NCBI RefSeq assembly: GCF_000427905.1
Contig: NZ_ATYX01000005.1
Location: 310,001-374,000 of the forward strand
DNA length: 64,000 nucleotides
Origin: Thermocrispum agreste DSM 44070
GTDB taxonomy: Bacteria > Actinomycetota > Actinomycetes > Mycobacteriales > Pseudonocardiaceae
Direction of reading: 5' to 3'
Under the pieces are notes generated by a model that ran no database searches, had not been told where the DNA came from, and was given only the letters and a program-made list of their open reading frames with translations. Below, piece by piece: positions 1 through 10,147 of the stretch (position 1 is its first letter; the number at the start of each line of letters is the position of its first letter). The translations under genes and the position numbers were made by a program.

Positions 1-2089
1 TCGGCGCGGGCAGCCCGGCGGCCCGCAGCACCTCGCCGAACGAGCCCCGGTCCTCGGCGAGGTGGATCGCCTCCGGCGGGGTGCCGACGATCGGCACCCC
101 CGCGTCGGCCAGCCGTTGTGCGAGCTTGAGCGGCGTCTGCCCGCCCAGCTGGACGATCACCCCGGCGACTGTGCCGCTCTGCTGCTCGGCGTGCACGACC
201 TCCAGCACGTCCTCGAACGTCAGCGGCTCGAAGTACAGCCGGTCCGAGGTGTCGTAGTCGGTGGAGACCGTCTCCGGGTTGCAGTTGATCATCACGGCCT
301 CGTAGCCGGCGTCCCGCAACGCCAGCGCGGCGTGCACGCACGAGTAGTCGAACTCGATGCCCTGGCCGATCCGGTTCGGCCCACTGCCCAGGATGATCAC
401 CTTGGGCCGCTCGCGCTGCTCGGCGACCTCGGACTCGGCGGCCGGGTCGAGCTCGTAGGCGCTGTAGTGGTACGGCGTCCGCGCGGCGAATTCCGCGGCG
501 CAGGTGTCGACCGTCTTGAACACCGGCCGCACCCCCAGCCTGTGCCGCAGTGCACGCACGCCGTCCTCCCCGGCCAGTTCCGGCCGCAGCGCGGCGATCT
601 GCTGGTCGGAGATGCCGTAGCGCTTCGCCCGCCGCAGCAGCGGCTCGTCCAGCACCGGCGCGTCCACGATCTGCTTGCGCAGCTCCACAAGCGACTGGAT
701 CTGGTCGACGAACCACGGGTCGATCCCGGACGCCTCGGCCACCTGCTGCACGGTGCCGCCGAGCCGCAGCGCCCGCTCCACCGCATACAGCCTTCCGTCG
801 CGCGGGGTGCGCAGTTCCTCCAGCGTCGACTCCAGCGTGGCGCCTGCCGGATCCGGCTGCGTCCAGAAGCCCGCCGCCTTGGTCTCCAGCGACCGCAGGG
901 CCTTGCCGAGCGCTTCGGTGAAGCTCCGGCCGAGCGCCATCGCCTCGCCGACCGACTTCATCGTGGTGGTCAGCGTCGGGTCGGCACCGGGGAACTTCTC
1001 GAACGCGAACCGCGGCACCTTGACCACGACGTAGTCCAGCGTCGGCTCGAACGACGCGGGCGTCTCCCCGGTGATGTCGTTGCGGATCTCGTCCAGCGTG
1101 TAGCCGATGGCCAGCTTCGCGGCGATCTTGGCGATCGGGAAACCGGTGGCCTTGGAGGCCAGCGCAGACGACCGGGACACCCGCGGGTTCATCTCGATGA
1201 CGACCATGCGGCCGGTCCGCGGGTGCACCGCGAACTGGATGTTGCAGCCGCCGGTGTCCACCCCGACCGCACGGATCACCTTGATCCCGACGTCGCGCAT
1301 GTGCTGGTACTCGCGGTCGGTCAAGGTCATCGCGGGCGCCACGGTGACCGAGTCGCCGGTGTGCACGCCCATCGGGTCGACGTTCTCGATCGAGCAGACC
1401 ACGACCACGTTGTCGTGCTTGTCGCGCATCAGCTCGAGCTCGTATTCCTTCCAGCCGAGGACGCTCTCCTCGATCAGCACCTCGGTGACCGGCGACTCCT
1501 CCAGGCCGATGGCGGCCATCCGCTCCAGGTCCTCCTCGGTGTGCGCCATGCCGGAGCCGAGGCCGCCCATGGTGAACGACGGCCGGATGACCACCGGAAG
1601 GCCGAGCTCGGCGACAGTCTGGCGGACCTCGTCCATGGAGTGACACACCCGGCTGCGCGGCACGTCGGCGCCGATGGAGCGGACGATGTCCTTGAACTTC
1701 TGCCGGTCCTCGCCGCGCTGGATGGCGTCGATGTTGGCGCCGATGAGCTCGACGCCGTAGGCGTCCAGCACGCCCCGCTCGTGCAGCGCGACGGCGGCGT
1801 TCAGCGCCGTCTGCCCGCCCAGCGTGGCCAGCAGCGCGTCCGGGCGCTCCCGTTCGATGACCTTCTCCAGGAACTCGGGCGTGACCGGCTCGATGTAGGT
1901 GGCGTCGGCGAACTCGGGGTCGGTCATGATCGTCGCCGGGTTGGAGTTGACCAGGCTCACCCGCAGCCCTTCGGCGCGCAGCACCCGGCAGGCCTGCGTC
2001 CCGGAGTAGTCGAACTCGGCGGCCTGACCGATGACGATCGGGCCGGAGCCGACCACCAGGACATGCTCGATGTCGTCGCGCTTAGGCAC
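1..2089 (-). CDS. carB: Carbamoyl-phosphate synthase large subunit (N-terminal 696 residues, runs off left edge)
   Basis: Makes carbamoyl phosphate from bicarbonate, ATP and the ammonia released by CarA, feeding pyrimidine and arginine synthesis. Reading starts at a GTG (2089-2087) giving [21 protein letters not shown], the typical CarB N-terminus. The frame stays open to base 1, where it reads [19 protein letters not shown], inside the second ATP-grasp half. Bacterial CarB is normally about 1,100 residues, so roughly 400 lie outside the window. The carA stop codon TAA overlaps carB codons 2-3, so translation is probably coupled. Last visible gene of the pyr operon. Partial only because of the window edge; no frameshift seen. 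Confidence 0.95.
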   Translation of the reverse strand, partial: MPKRDDIEHVLVVGSGPIVIGQAAEFDYSGTQACRVLRAEGLRVSLVNSNPATIMTDPEFADATYIEPVTPEFLEKVIERERPDALLATLGGQTALNAAVALHERGVLDAYGVELIGANIDAIQRGEDRQKFKDIVRSIGADVPRSRVCHSMDEVRQTVAELGLPVVIRPSFTMGGLGSGMAHTEEDLERMAAIGLEESPVTEVLIEESVLGWKEYELELMRDKHDNVVVVCSIENVDPMGVHTGDSVTVAPAMTLTDREYQHMRDVGIKVIRAVGVDTGGCNIQFAVHPRTGRMVVIEMNPRVSRSSALASKATGFPIAKIAAKLAIGYTLDEIRNDITGETPASFEPTLDYVVVKVPRFAFEKFPGADPTLTTTMKSVGEAMALGRSFTEALGKALRSLETKAAGFWTQPDPAGATLESTLEELRTPRDGRLYAVERALRLGGTVQQVAEASGIDPWFVDQIQSLVELRKQIVDAPVLDEPLLRRAKRYGISDQQIAALRPELAGEDGVRALRHRLGVRPVFKTVDTCAAEFAARTPYHYSAYELDPAAESEVAEQRERPKVIILGSGPNRIGQGIEFDYSCVHAALALRDAGYEAVMINCNPETVSTDYDTSDRLYFEPLTFEDVLEVVHAEQQSGTVAGVIVQLGGQTPLKLAQRLADAGVPIVGTPPEAIHLAEDRGSFGEVLRAAGLPAP

Positions 2090-3212
2090 CCTTGGCCTCC
2101 ATCACAGCCACGAACTGGTCGAACAACGGCGCCGCGTCATGGGGTCCGGCCGCCGCCTCTGGGTGGTACTGCACGCTGAACGCGGGCACGTCCAGCGCGC
2201 GCACACCTTCCACACACCCGTCGTTCGGGCAGTAGTGGCTGACTTCGGCCGCGCCGAAGTCGGTGTCGAAGCGCTCGCCGGGTTCGCCTTCCAGCGCGAA
2301 ACCGTGGTTCTGTGCGGTGATCGCCACGGTGCCGGTGCGCACGTCGATCACCGGGATGTTGATGCCGCGGTGCCCGTAGCGCAGCTTGTAGGTGGACATG
2401 CCCAGCGCGCGGCCCAGGATCTGATTGCCGAAGCAGATGCCGAACAACGGCACCTCGTGGCGCAGCACCTGCCTGGTCACCTCGGTGGCGTGATCCATCG
2501 TCGCCGGGTCGCCCGGCCCGTTGGACAAGAAGACCCCGTCCGGCTCCATGGCCAGCAGCTCCTCGGCGGACGTGGACGCCGGGAGCACGTGCACCTCGAT
2601 CCCCCGCTCGGCCATCATTCGCGGCGTGTTGGACTTGATGCCGAGGTCGAGCGCGGCCACTCGGAACCGCCGTTCACCGTGCGCAGGCACCACGTAGGGT
2701 TCGGCGGTGGTGACGTGCTTGGCCAGGTCCGCACCGGCCATCGGCGGCGAAGCCAGCACCTGCTCCAGCATCTCCTGCTCGGGCGGCAAAGTCTCACCGG
2801 AGAACACGCCCGCTCGCATCGCGCCGCGCTCTCGCAGGTGCCGGGTCAGCGACCGGGTGTCCACCCCGGCGATGCCGACCACGCCCTGCCGGTCCAGCTC
2901 GTCCGCCAGGGTGCGGGTGGCACGCCAGTTCGACGGGATGCGCGCGGGATCGCGCACCACGTAGCCGGCCACCCAGATGCGTGCCGACTCGTCGTCCTCG
3001 TCGTTCCACCCCGTGTTGCCGATGTGCGGCGCGGTCTGCACCACGATCTGGCGGTAGTACGAAGGGTCGGTCAGCGTCTCCTGATACCCGGTCATGCCGG
3101 TGCAGAACACCGCCTCGCCCAGCGCCGTCCCACGCGCGCCGAAGGGCTCGCCGCGGAAGATGCGGCCGTCTTCCAACACCAGCGCGGCCGAGGGGGTCAC
3201 GGTGCCGTTCAT
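2082..3212 (-). CDS. carA: Carbamoyl-phosphate synthase small subunit (glutaminase)
   Basis: Hydrolyses glutamine and channels ammonia to CarB. 376 residues. The class I glutamine amidotransferase half carries the nucleophile Cys260 (FGICFGNQI) and the His350/Glu352 pair (QYHPEA). The N-terminal half has the CarA-specific small domain. I chose the ATG at 3212: it has AAAGG six bases upstream and overlaps the stop codon of the preceding gene as ATGA. The ATG eight codons further upstream (3236) lies inside that gene and is less likely. Part of the pyrR-pyrB-pyrC-PH-carA-carB operon. Confidence 0.96.
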   Translation of the reverse strand: MNGTVTPSAALVLEDGRIFRGEPFGARGTALGEAVFCTGMTGYQETLTDPSYYRQIVVQTAPHIGNTGWNDEDDESARIWVAGYVVRDPARIPSNWRATRTLADELDRQGVVGIAGVDTRSLTRHLRERGAMRAGVFSGETLPPEQEMLEQVLASPPMAGADLAKHVTTAEPYVVPAHGERRFRVAALDLGIKSNTPRMMAERGIEVHVLPASTSAEELLAMEPDGVFLSNGPGDPATMDHATEVTRQVLRHEVPLFGICFGNQILGRALGMSTYKLRYGHRGINIPVIDVRTGTVAITAQNHGFALEGEPGERFDTDFGAAEVSHYCPNDGCVEGVRALDVPAFSVQYHPEAAAGPHDAAPLFDQFVAVMEAKGA

Positions 3213-3691
3213 GCCGCACCTTTCATGCTCGTCCACTCGGGATATGCGTCCATGTCGTCGCCACGGAAGCCGGTGTCCAGCAGCGCATCACCGAGCCGCC
3301 AGGTGATCACCAGCAGACCGTCGATGCCCATCACCTTGCCCGCCATCCTGCGTGCGGTGCCGACCTCGGTGATCGCCGAAGCCGGGATGAAGAAGCTGCG
3401 CGCACCGTGCCGCTCGACCACGACGCCGCTGTCGTGCCGCCGCAGGGTGGCCGGGCCGCGCATCCCCACCCCACGGGCGACGATGCGGTCCTGCCATCGG
3501 CCGTGCGGCGTGGTCGCCACGTACACGCCGTCCATCGCCGCCAGCTCCGGCCCGAGATCTTCCGGGACGTCCGGGAAAGGCGGGTACAGCACACTCTGTT
3601 CGCGAGCCTTGCGCCGCCAGCCGAGCCACATCGCCCAGACCCCGAGCAGGAAGACCGCGAGCACCAGCAGCGTGAGCAGAAAACGTTCCAC
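3209..3691 (-). CDS. PH-like single-pass membrane protein of the pyr operon
   Basis: 160 residues. The N-terminus [20 protein letters not shown] is a single membrane segment, followed by a basic stretch and a soluble domain of about 120 residues of the bacterial PH-like type found in this operon position in actinobacteria. The GTG start at 3691 overlaps the pyrC TAG stop, and the TGA stop overlaps the carA start, so it is embedded in the operon and probably translationally coupled on both sides. A longer reading from 3823 would run 132 bases into pyrC and is rejected. No catalytic motif is visible and the role in pyrimidine synthesis is unknown. The placement suggests membrane tethering or regulation, which is inference. 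Confidence 0.8.
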   Translation of the reverse strand: MERFLLTLLVLAVFLLGVWAMWLGWRRKAREQSVLYPPFPDVPEDLGPELAAMDGVYVATTPHGRWQDRIVARGVGMRGPATLRRHDSGVVVERHGARSFFIPASAITEVGTARRMAGKVMGIDGLLVITWRLGDALLDTGFRGDDMDAYPEWTSMKGAA

Positions 3692-4983
3692 TAGCGAACC
3701 TTCCCATCCAACTGGGTGATTCGCCCACGCAACATGGTCGCCGTCACGACGCCGGGGAGCGTCATCCCCTCGTACGGGGTGTTCGCGGCGATGCTGGCCA
3801 GCTCGTCGCCGTGCACCGTCCACTCCCGGTCCGGGTCGACCAACGCCAGCGTCGCGGGCTCACCCACGGCCACCGGCCTGCCCTGGTCGGCCAGCCGCCC
3901 GATTTCCGCGGGCCGCTCGCTCATCACCCGCGCGACGTCGCGCCAGGACAGCAGGCCGGGGCGGACCATGGTCTGCACGACGACCGACAGCGCGGTCTGC
4001 AGGCCGAGCATGCCCGGGCGGGCGGCTTGCCACTCCACGTCCTTGTCCTGCGGGGCGTGCGGGGCGTGGTCGGTGGCCACGCAGTCGACGATGCCCTCGG
4101 CCAGTGCCTGGCGCAGGGCCGCGGTGTCCGGCTCGGTGCGCAGCGGCGGGTTCACCTTGTTCACCGGGTCGTAGCTGGTCAGCCGCTCGTCGGTGAGCAG
4201 CAGGTGATGCGGGGTCACCTCGGCGGAGACCTGGGTGCCGCGCTCCTTCGCCCAGCGCAGGACGTCGACCGTCCCCTTGGTGGAGACGTGGCAGATGTGC
4301 AAGCGGGCGCCGACGTGCTGCGCCAGGATGCAGTCGCGGGCGACGATCGCTTCTTCAGCGGCCGCGGGCCAGCCGGCGAGCCCGAGTCGCGCCGCCAGCT
4401 CACCTTCGTGCGCCTGCGCCCCGACGGTCAGGCGGGGTTCTTCCGCGTGCTGCGCGATCACCGCATCCAGCGCCCGGGAGTACTCGAGCGCGCGGCGCAT
4501 GATCAGCGGGTCGTGCACGCAGAAACCGTCGTCGGAGAACATCCGCACCCGGGCCCGGGAGGAGGCCATGGTGCCGAGCTCGGCGAGCTGTTCGCCCTCC
4601 AGCCCGACGGTCACCGCACCGACCGGGTACACGTCGACCAGCCCGACGGACTCGCCGATCCGGCGGACGTGCTCGACGACGACGGCGTTGTCCGCAACCG
4701 GGTCGGTGTTGGCCATCGCGAACACCGCCGTGTACCCGCCGAGAGCGGCGGCCGCGCTGCCGGTGGCGATCGTCTCGGCGTCTTCCCGCCCGGGTTCCCG
4801 CAGGTGGGTGTGCAGGTCGACGAAACCGGGCAGCAGCACCTGGCCGCCCGCTTCGATCACTTCCGCGCCGTCCGGTGGCGTGATCTTCGGCTCGATCGCG
4901 GCGATCACCCCGTCCGACACCAGCACGTCCACCGGGTCGCCCTCGCCGTAGGGCCGGGCGCCGCTGATCACAACGTCGGTCAT
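3691..4983 (-). CDS. pyrC: Dihydroorotase
   Basis: Cyclises N-carbamoyl-aspartate to dihydroorotate, third step of de novo UMP synthesis. 430 residues, normal for the type I (PyrC/allantoinase-like) family. The metal-binding [10 protein letters not shown] motif puts the ligand histidines at 58 and 60. Downstream are the MANTDPV substrate segment and the TDHAPH motif with the catalytic aspartate. The ATG at 4983 follows GGAGG with a four-base spacer. A 76-bp gap separates it from pyrB; the next gene overlaps its stop codon by one base. Confidence 0.96.
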   Translation of the reverse strand: MTDVVISGARPYGEGDPVDVLVSDGVIAAIEPKITPPDGAEVIEAGGQVLLPGFVDLHTHLREPGREDAETIATGSAAAALGGYTAVFAMANTDPVADNAVVVEHVRRIGESVGLVDVYPVGAVTVGLEGEQLAELGTMASSRARVRMFSDDGFCVHDPLIMRRALEYSRALDAVIAQHAEEPRLTVGAQAHEGELAARLGLAGWPAAAEEAIVARDCILAQHVGARLHICHVSTKGTVDVLRWAKERGTQVSAEVTPHHLLLTDERLTSYDPVNKVNPPLRTEPDTAALRQALAEGIVDCVATDHAPHAPQDKDVEWQAARPGMLGLQTALSVVVQTMVRPGLLSWRDVARVMSERPAEIGRLADQGRPVAVGEPATLALVDPDREWTVHGDELASIAANTPYEGMTLPGVVTATMLRGRITQLDGKVR

Positions 4984-5059
4984 CGGGCCTCCGCTCGTCT
5001 CGGTGCTCGTTCCCGGCAGGCCATGCGTCCCCCGCCTGCCGTGTGCTGCGCTCGGCTGG

Positions 5060-6013
5060 TCATGCGTCCTCGCCGGCCCGGGTCTGCGCGGCCAGCAAGT
5101 GGTAGAGGACGGCCATCCGCACGTGTACGCCGTTGCGCACCTGCTCGACGATCACGGAATTGGCCGCGTCCGCCACGCTGTCGGCGATCTCCATGCCGCG
5201 CAGCATCGGGCCGGGGTGCATCACCACCGCGTGCTCCGGGAGCAAGGCGGCCCGCGCGGCGTTGAGGCCGTAGTTGATCGAGTACTCGCGGGCCGACGGG
5301 AAGAACGCCCCGTGCATCCGCTCGGCCTGCACCCGCAGCATCATCACCGCGTCCGCGGCGGGCAGCTCGGCGTCCAGGTCGAAGCTGACCCGCACCCGGC
5401 GTGACGCCAGCCAGCCGGTCAGCGCGGCGGGCACCAGCGTGGGCGGGCCGACCAGCACCACTTCGGCACCGAGCGTGGTCAGCAGGTGGACGTTGGAGCG
5501 GGCGACCCGGCTGTGCAGCACATCACCCACGATGACTACTCGCCGTCCCTCCAACGGCCCAAGCCGTTCGCGGAGCGTGGCGGCGTCCAGCAGCGCCTGT
5601 GTCGGGTGCTCGTGCATTCCGTCACCGGCGTTGATCACCGAAGTGGGGGTATCCGCCAGCCACTCGGCCAGCCGCTGGGCGGCGCCCGACGCGGGGTGCC
5701 GCACGATGACGCAGTCCGCGCCCGCCGCCGAGAGGGTCAGCGCCGTGTCGCGCAGGCTCTCGCCCTTGCCCACCGACGAGCCGCTGGCCGAGACGTTCAC
5801 CACGTCGGCGCTCATCCACTTGCCCGCCAGCTCGAACGACACCCTGGTGCGGGTGGAGTTCTCGTAGAACATGGTGATCACGGTGCGGCCGCGCAGCGTC
5901 GGCAGCTTGCGCACCTCGCGCCCCAGCAAGGTGCGCTTGAGCTCGTCGGCGGTGTCCAGCAACGCCGTTGCGGTGTCCCGGTCCAGTCCCTCGGTGGTCA
6001 GCAGATGCTTCAC
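5060..6013 (-). CDS. pyrB: Aspartate carbamoyltransferase catalytic subunit
   Basis: Condenses carbamoyl phosphate with aspartate, the committed pyrimidine step. 317 residues. The carbamoyl-phosphate loop STRTR is at residues 53-57 and the C-terminal [11 protein letters not shown] corresponds to the usual HPGPMNRG motif with a leucine for asparagine. The GTG start at 6013 overlaps the pyrR stop as GTGA. No pyrI regulatory chain is nearby, as in other actinobacteria. Second gene of the operon. Confidence 0.96.
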   Translation of the reverse strand: MKHLLTTEGLDRDTATALLDTADELKRTLLGREVRKLPTLRGRTVITMFYENSTRTRVSFELAGKWMSADVVNVSASGSSVGKGESLRDTALTLSAAGADCVIVRHPASGAAQRLAEWLADTPTSVINAGDGMHEHPTQALLDAATLRERLGPLEGRRVVIVGDVLHSRVARSNVHLLTTLGAEVVLVGPPTLVPAALTGWLASRRVRVSFDLDAELPAADAVMMLRVQAERMHGAFFPSAREYSINYGLNAARAALLPEHAVVMHPGPMLRGMEIADSVADAANSVIVEQVRNGVHVRMAVLYHLLAAQTRAGEDA

Positions 6014-6618
6014 CGCGAACCCTCTCCCCCGCCTGCATCCGGCGCGGCCGCGCGCAGCAGCACCGCGTCGCGCCCGTCCACCTCCGACAGCAGCACCGCG
6101 ACCTCTTCCCGGCGCGACGTCGGCACGTTCTTGCCCACGTAGTCGGCCCTGATCGGCAGCTCACGGTGGCCGCGGTCCACCAGCACGGCCAGTTGCACCA
6201 CGCGCGGCCTGCCGATGTCGCGCAGCGCGTCCAGCGCGGAGCGGATGGTGCGGCCGGAATACAACACGTCGTCGACCAGGACGACGGTCCGGTCGTCGAT
6301 GCCGCCTTCCGGCAGCTGGGTGAGTTCGAGCGGACGCGGCGGGCGACGGCGCAGATCGTCCCGGTAGAGGGTGACGTCGAGGCTGCCGTGGGGAACCGGC
6401 TGACCGGAGAACTCGGTGATGCGCCCGGCGAGGCGAGCCGCCAGCGGCGCTCCCCTGGTGGGGATGCCCAGCAGGACCGGGACCGGTTCGCCTCCGGGCC
6501 CGATGGCCGTCTTCTCGATGATCTGATGCGCGATGCGGGCGATGGTGCGCGCGACGTCACCGGCGGAGAGCAGCTCGCGCTCTGCCGGTCCCGTCGCGCC
6601 GCGGGTGCGCGGCGCCAC
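6010..6618 (-). CDS. pyrR: Bifunctional pyr operon regulator / uracil phosphoribosyltransferase PyrR
   Basis: PyrR binds pyr mRNA in response to UMP and also has weak uracil phosphoribosyltransferase activity. 202 residues. The PRPP-binding loop [10 protein letters not shown] lies at residues 115-124. The GTG start at 6618 has GGAG seven bases upstream. It is the first gene of the pyr operon and is divergent from bldD. I looked for, but could not define, a PyrR-binding hairpin in the leader. The C-terminal tail after the core domain is Gly/Ala rich and probably disordered. Confidence 0.95.
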   Translation of the reverse strand: MAPRTRGATGPAERELLSAGDVARTIARIAHQIIEKTAIGPGGEPVPVLLGIPTRGAPLAARLAGRITEFSGQPVPHGSLDVTLYRDDLRRRPPRPLELTQLPEGGIDDRTVVLVDDVLYSGRTIRSALDALRDIGRPRVVQLAVLVDRGHRELPIRADYVGKNVPTSRREEVAVLLSEVDGRDAVLLRAAAPDAGGGEGSR

Positions 6619-6783
6619 GTGCAGCTCCTTCCCCGCCTCACGGGACGGGTCGTTAAAGGATTCCAGATCGGCTACCCCGCGTGTGCGCGGCAGCGTCGCC
6701 CCGACAGTAGCAGGGTCCGTTACTCAGCCGACTGGGTGGTGTCGAGAATTTGGGACGATTCCCCCGGATGATCGGGTTGAACT

Positions 6784-6811
6784 GGTGACCACGAGCGGTA
6801 ACCATTACGCT
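6784..6811 (+). promoter_or_regulatory. Possible bldD promoter
   Basis: GGTGAC (6784-6789) and TACGCT (6806-6811) are separated by 16 bases and resemble a -35/-10 pair of the housekeeping type. They lie about 70 bases upstream of the bldD ATG. Immediately downstream, AGTATTCACC (6813-6822) loosely resembles the BldD operator half-sites AGT and TCACC, which would fit autoregulation as known in Streptomyces. Both assignments are by eye. Confidence 0.3.
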
Positions 6812-6881
6812 GAGTATTCACCTCACGAAGCTCGCCCGTCCGACAACAGTGGCGGGGCACAGGGAACGGAGAGATGAGCAC

Positions 6882-7376
6882 ATGGGCGATTACGCCAAGG
6901 CGCTGGGCGCCAAGCTCCGCAGCATCCGGCAGCAGCAAGGGCTGTCGTTGCACGGCGTCGAGCAGAAGTCCGGTGGCCGGTGGAAAGCGGTCGTGGTCGG
7001 CTCCTACGAACGGGGCGACCGGGCAGTAACCGTCCAGAAGCTCGCCGAACTCGCCGACTTCTATGGCGTGCCGGTGGTCGAGCTGCTGCCGGAGGGACGC
7101 GTGCCGTCCGGTGCCGAGCCGGCCACCAAGATCGTGATCAACCTGGAGCGATTGCAGCAGCTACCCGCCGAGAAGGTCGGCCCCTTGGCCCGCTACGCGG
7201 CGACCATCCAGAGCCAGCGCGGCGACTACAACGGCAAGGTGCTGTCCATCCGGACCGAGGACCTGCGCTCGCTGGCGATCATCTACGACATGACGCCGGG
7301 TGAGCTGACCGAGCAGCTGATCGAGTGGGGTGTGCTGCCGCCGGAGGCGCGACCGGCCAAGGACGACAACAACTGA
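6882..7376 (+). CDS. bldD: BldD-type developmental regulator (c-di-GMP-responsive)
   Basis: 164-residue DNA-binding protein. The N-terminal XRE helix-turn-helix is at about residues 6-70 (KLRSIRQQQGLSLHGVEQKS, then a strongly conserved SYERGDRAVTV). The C-terminal domain contains RGD at 113-115 and RTED at 124-127 separated by eight residues. This is the RGD-x8-RxxD cyclic-di-GMP signature of Streptomyces BldD, where a c-di-GMP tetramer drives dimerisation and repression of sporulation genes. I chose the ATG at 6882 (GGAGAG upstream). An in-frame start at 6849 would add 11 residues without homology. Divergent from pyrR, the usual actinobacterial arrangement. Confidence 0.95.
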   Translation: MGDYAKALGAKLRSIRQQQGLSLHGVEQKSGGRWKAVVVGSYERGDRAVTVQKLAELADFYGVPVVELLPEGRVPSGAEPATKIVINLERLQQLPAEKVGPLARYAATIQSQRGDYNGKVLSIRTEDLRSLAIIYDMTPGELTEQLIEWGVLPPEARPAKDDNN

Positions 7377-7388
7377 CACGTCGCACGA

Positions 7389-7421
7389 AAGGCTCCGGCA
7401 CGCTGGGCGGGCCGGAGCCTT
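7389..7421 (+). terminator. Intrinsic terminator of bldD
   Basis: A perfect 11-bp inverted repeat, AAGGCTCCGGC (7389-7399) and GCCGGAGCCTT (7411-7421), flanks an 11-base loop and starts 12 bases after the bldD stop. The A-start and T-end of the stem and the T-rich TTGGTCGTTGT downstream fit a rho-independent terminator. Confidence 0.75.
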
Positions 7422-7849
7422 GGTCGTTGTCCGGCGCCCCGCGCAGCGGCCAGCACGGTGTGCGCCGGTGGTTGCGCAGAACACCGAGCTTTGCTGTTCA
7501 AGTGGGTCAGGTGGCAATCGGTACGGAACGCAGCCGCCGGGGCAAGGGAACGCGGACGTGAGCGCGGCTGGGGGTCGGCGTAGCCGGCAAGCTCGGGGCG
7601 ACCGGGAAAGCGGTGCTCGGATCGCAACCAGCGAGGCTGGTGGCGGCAAGCACAGCGTGCAGGGACGATCACCGCAGCCAGTTGGAGCGCGAACACAGCC
7701 GGTCGCGACCGTCCGAAACCCCGTTGCCCGGACCCGAAACGCGCAGCCCAGGTGACCGGAGCGCGTAACACCGGATCGGAGTCCTGCACACGCTCCATCC
7801 GGCGTCGGCTCCAGTCGCCCGAAGTCGGCAGCCGGTCTGCCCGGAGCAC
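7422..7849. other. Non-coding stretch between bldD and the nusB repeat array
   Basis: About 430 bases with no convincing gene. The open frames here either overlap bldD antisense or have arginine/proline-rich, low-complexity translations. No tRNA-like or clear promoter structure was seen. Confidence 0.5.
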
Positions 7850-7980
7850 ACCCCGGCCGGTCAGAGCACCGCACCCTGGCGACAGAGCGCCGCACCGCGG
7901 CCGGTCAGAGCGCCGCGCCCCGGCGGTCAGAACACCGCACCCCGGCCGACCAGAGCCGCACCCCGGCGGTCAGAGCACGG
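7850..7980. repeat. Degenerate tandem array (about six units of 21-23 bp) at the 3' end of nusB
   Basis: Read on the minus strand, each unit resembles GTGCTCTGACCGCCGGGGTG with a few changes. The unit nearest the gene contains the last codons and the TGA stop of nusB, so the array looks like repeated copies of the gene's own 3' edge. Units are 21-23 bp and not identical, consistent with old duplication and decay. It is unlike a CRISPR: no conserved repeat and no unique spacers. Confidence 0.7.
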
Positions 7981-8410
7981 AGCGCAGTTTGTCGGCCACC
8001 GTGGCCATCCGGCCCAGCACGCCGTTGACGAAACGGGGCGAGTCGTCGGTGGAGAGCATCTTGGCGATGCTGACGGCCTCGTCGATGGCGACCGGATCCG
8101 GCACGTCCTCGGCCCACAGCAGCTCGAAGACGCCCATGCGCAGCACGGCGAGGTCGACCGGCGGCATACGCTCGATCGTCCAGCCTTTGGCGTACTCGGC
8201 CAGCAGCTCGTCGATGTGTTCCCGGTGTTCGGCCACCCCTTCGACCAAGGTGATGGCGTAGTCCGGGACCGGGTCAGCGTCCGGCGACCCGACACGTGCG
8301 GACAGCACCTCGGCCGGCTCGACGCCGCGCAGGTGCGCTTCGTAAAGCAGCTCGACGGCCCGCTGGCGCGCCGCGCGGCGCCCAGCAGGCCGGGATGCCC
8401 GCCCGCTCAA
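7970..8410 (-). CDS. nusB: Transcription antitermination factor NusB
   Basis: RNA-binding factor of the rRNA antitermination complex with NusE/S10. 146 residues, all-helical, with the family features [14 protein letters not shown] near the N-terminus and DEAVSIAKM...[11 protein letters not shown] near the C-terminus. The start is a TTG at 8410 overlapping the efp stop as TTGA. I found no in-frame ATG or GTG nearby that keeps the conserved N-terminus. Co-transcribed with efp. Confidence 0.93.
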   Translation of the reverse strand: MSGRASRPAGRRAARQRAVELLYEAHLRGVEPAEVLSARVGSPDADPVPDYAITLVEGVAEHREHIDELLAEYAKGWTIERMPPVDLAVLRMGVFELLWAEDVPDPVAIDEAVSIAKMLSTDDSPRFVNGVLGRMATVADKLRSVL

Positions 8411-8970
8411 CTGGATGCACGGCCGAGGTAGCGGCCGTCACGCGTGTCGACCTTGACCTTGTCACCGGTGTTGACGAACAGCGGCACCTGGATCTCCGCG
8501 CCAGTCTCGAGCTTGGCCGACTTGGTGCCTCCGGTGGCCCGGTCCCCTTGCAAGCCGGGGTCGGTGTGTTCCACGACCAGCTCGACCGAGGTGGGCAGCT
8601 CGACGAACAGCGGCGTCGACTCGTGGAACGACACCGTGGCCTCGGTGTTCTCCAGCATGTACTTGGCGGCGTCACCGACGACCTCGGCCGAGACCGGCAC
8701 CTGGTCGTAGGTCTTGGCGTCCATGAACACGTAGTCGTCGCCGTCCTTGTACAGGTACGTCATGGCGCGCCGGTCGACCGTGGCGGTGTCCACCTTCACA
8801 CCCGCGTTGAAGGTCTTGTCCAGCACCTTCCCGCTGAGCACGTGCTTCAGCGTGGTGCGCACGAACGCGCCGCCCTTGCCGGGCTTGACGTGCTGGAAGT
8901 TCAGGACGGTCCACAGCTCACCGTCCAGGTTGAGCACCATGCCGTTCTTCAGGTCATTGGTGGTGGCCAC
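8407..8970 (-). CDS. efp: Elongation factor P
   Basis: Relieves ribosome stalling at polyproline. 187 residues with the three-domain KOW-OB-OB layout. The loop that reaches the peptidyl-tRNA reads [10 protein letters not shown] with the tip lysine at residue 32. Actinobacterial EF-P, which works without lysine modification, is known for a PGKGP loop; here the second proline is glycine. No epmA-like or ymfI-like modification gene is in the window. GTG start at 8970 with GGGAGA upstream. Sits between pepQ and nusB, as in other actinobacteria. Confidence 0.95.
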   Translation of the reverse strand: MATTNDLKNGMVLNLDGELWTVLNFQHVKPGKGGAFVRTTLKHVLSGKVLDKTFNAGVKVDTATVDRRAMTYLYKDGDDYVFMDAKTYDQVPVSAEVVGDAAKYMLENTEATVSFHESTPLFVELPTSVELVVEHTDPGLQGDRATGGTKSAKLETGAEIQVPLFVNTGDKVKVDTRDGRYLGRASS

Positions 8971-9022
8971 TGGTTGCCATTCTCCCGTGTTCGTCGTGCG
9001 CGCCGGCGCGCGCCATGCTCTG

Positions 9023-10147
9023 TCAAACGGTCACCAATTCCTTAATCGACAAGGTCAGAACTTCGTTGTCGCCCTCGGCGACGACGAGGGTGTCCTCGAT
9101 CCGTACGCCCCCGCGGTCGGCCAGATACACACCGGGCTCCACGGTGACCGTCATACCAGCGGAAAGTTTACCGGCGCCGGTCTTGGCGATGCGCGGCGCC
9201 TCGTGCACGTCGAGGCCGACGCCGTGCCCGAGACCGTGCGGGAATTCGTCCCCGTATCCGGCGCGGTCGATCACTCTGCGGGCGGCCGCGTCCACCGCGG
9301 CCAGGTCGGCCCCTGCCACGGCCGCCTGGCGGCCGGCCGCTTGCGCGGTGCTGACCAGGCTGTAGATTTCGCGCTGCCACGCGGCGGGCCGCCCGATGAC
9401 CAGGGTGCGGGTCATGTCGGAGTGGTAACCGCCCACTACGGCACCGAAGTCCAGTTTGACGAAGTCGCCCTCGGCCAGCACGGCGTCGGTCGGCCGGTGG
9501 TGCGGGATCGCCGAGTTGGGCCCGGTGGCCACGATCGACGGGAACGCGATGGCGTCGGCGCCGTGATCGAGCATCAGGTTCTCCAGCTCGCGGGCGACCT
9601 GCCGCTCGGTCCAGCCCGCGCGCACCCCGCCGTGTTCGATCAGGTCGGCCAGGGCACGGTCGGCGGCCGCGCACGCCATCCGCAGCGCCTCGATCTCCCC
9701 GGCGTCCTTGACCGCGCGCAGCTGCTCGACCAGTCCCGGGGTCCGGACCAGGTCGATGCCGTCCGCCAGCTCGGTCATCGTGTCGTAGAAGTCGACGCTG
9801 ACGTGCTGGCTTTCGAAGCCGAGCCGCCGGTAGGCCTGGGCATCGCTCGCGGCGTGCCGCACCAGGGCGGCCGCGCTGGCCCGGTCGAGGACCGTCTGCA
9901 GGTCGGGGACCTCGGCCTTCGCCTGCGTCGTGTAGCGGCCGTCGGTGCAGAAGACCGTGCGCTGCTCGCTGGCCGGCTCGTCTGCGACGTGCACCAGCAG
10001 CGCGGCGTTCGAGCCGGTGAACCCGGTCAGGTACCTGATGTTGCGGAGGTCGGTGACGAGGATCGCGTCGACGTCCCGCTCCGCCAGCAGGCGGCGCAGC
10101 GCGGCGCGGCGGCGGGGGTGGACGTCCTCGGTGTGTGTTCGCGGCAC
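9023..10147 (-). CDS. pepQ: Xaa-Pro aminopeptidase / prolidase family M24 peptidase
   Basis: 374 residues. An N-terminal creatinase-like domain ([18 protein letters not shown]) is followed by a pita-bread M24 domain with the five dinuclear-metal ligands: Asp and Asp in [15 protein letters not shown], His in [12 protein letters not shown], Glu in TVEPGVYL and Glu in RIEDT. It cleaves Xaa-Pro bonds. The GTG at 10147 is chosen. A longer reading to 10393 runs through the tandem repeat upstream and translates to Cys/Arg/Gly repeats. A TAGGCT -10-like element eight bases upstream suggests a nearly leaderless mRNA. Next to efp, a common actinobacterial neighbour. Confidence 0.9.
   Translation of the reverse strand: MPRTHTEDVHPRRRAALRRLLAERDVDAILVTDLRNIRYLTGFTGSNAALLVHVADEPASEQRTVFCTDGRYTTQAKAEVPDLQTVLDRASAAALVRHAASDAQAYRRLGFESQHVSVDFYDTMTELADGIDLVRTPGLVEQLRAVKDAGEIEALRMACAAADRALADLIEHGGVRAGWTERQVARELENLMLDHGADAIAFPSIVATGPNSAIPHHRPTDAVLAEGDFVKLDFGAVVGGYHSDMTRTLVIGRPAAWQREIYSLVSTAQAAGRQAAVAGADLAAVDAAARRVIDRAGYGDEFPHGLGHGVGLDVHEAPRIAKTGAGKLSAGMTVTVEPGVYLADRGGVRIEDTLVVAEGDNEVLTLSIKELVTV

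Noticed and set aside
62-2179. Plus-strand open frame of about 700 codons across the carB region
   Set aside because: It is antisense to carB; the His/Arg/Val-rich translation has no family features and the minus frame gives clear CarB sequence.
7283-7849. Minus-strand gene in the bldD-nusB gap
   Set aside because: It overlaps bldD antisense by about 90 bases and has no motif, signal or ribosome site.
7850-7980. CRISPR array
   Set aside because: Units are contiguous and diverged, with no unique spacers of constant length and no cas genes.
8999-9012. GC palindrome between pepQ and efp as a terminator
   Set aside because: It is self-complementary with no loop or T-tract and lies in a short operon gap.
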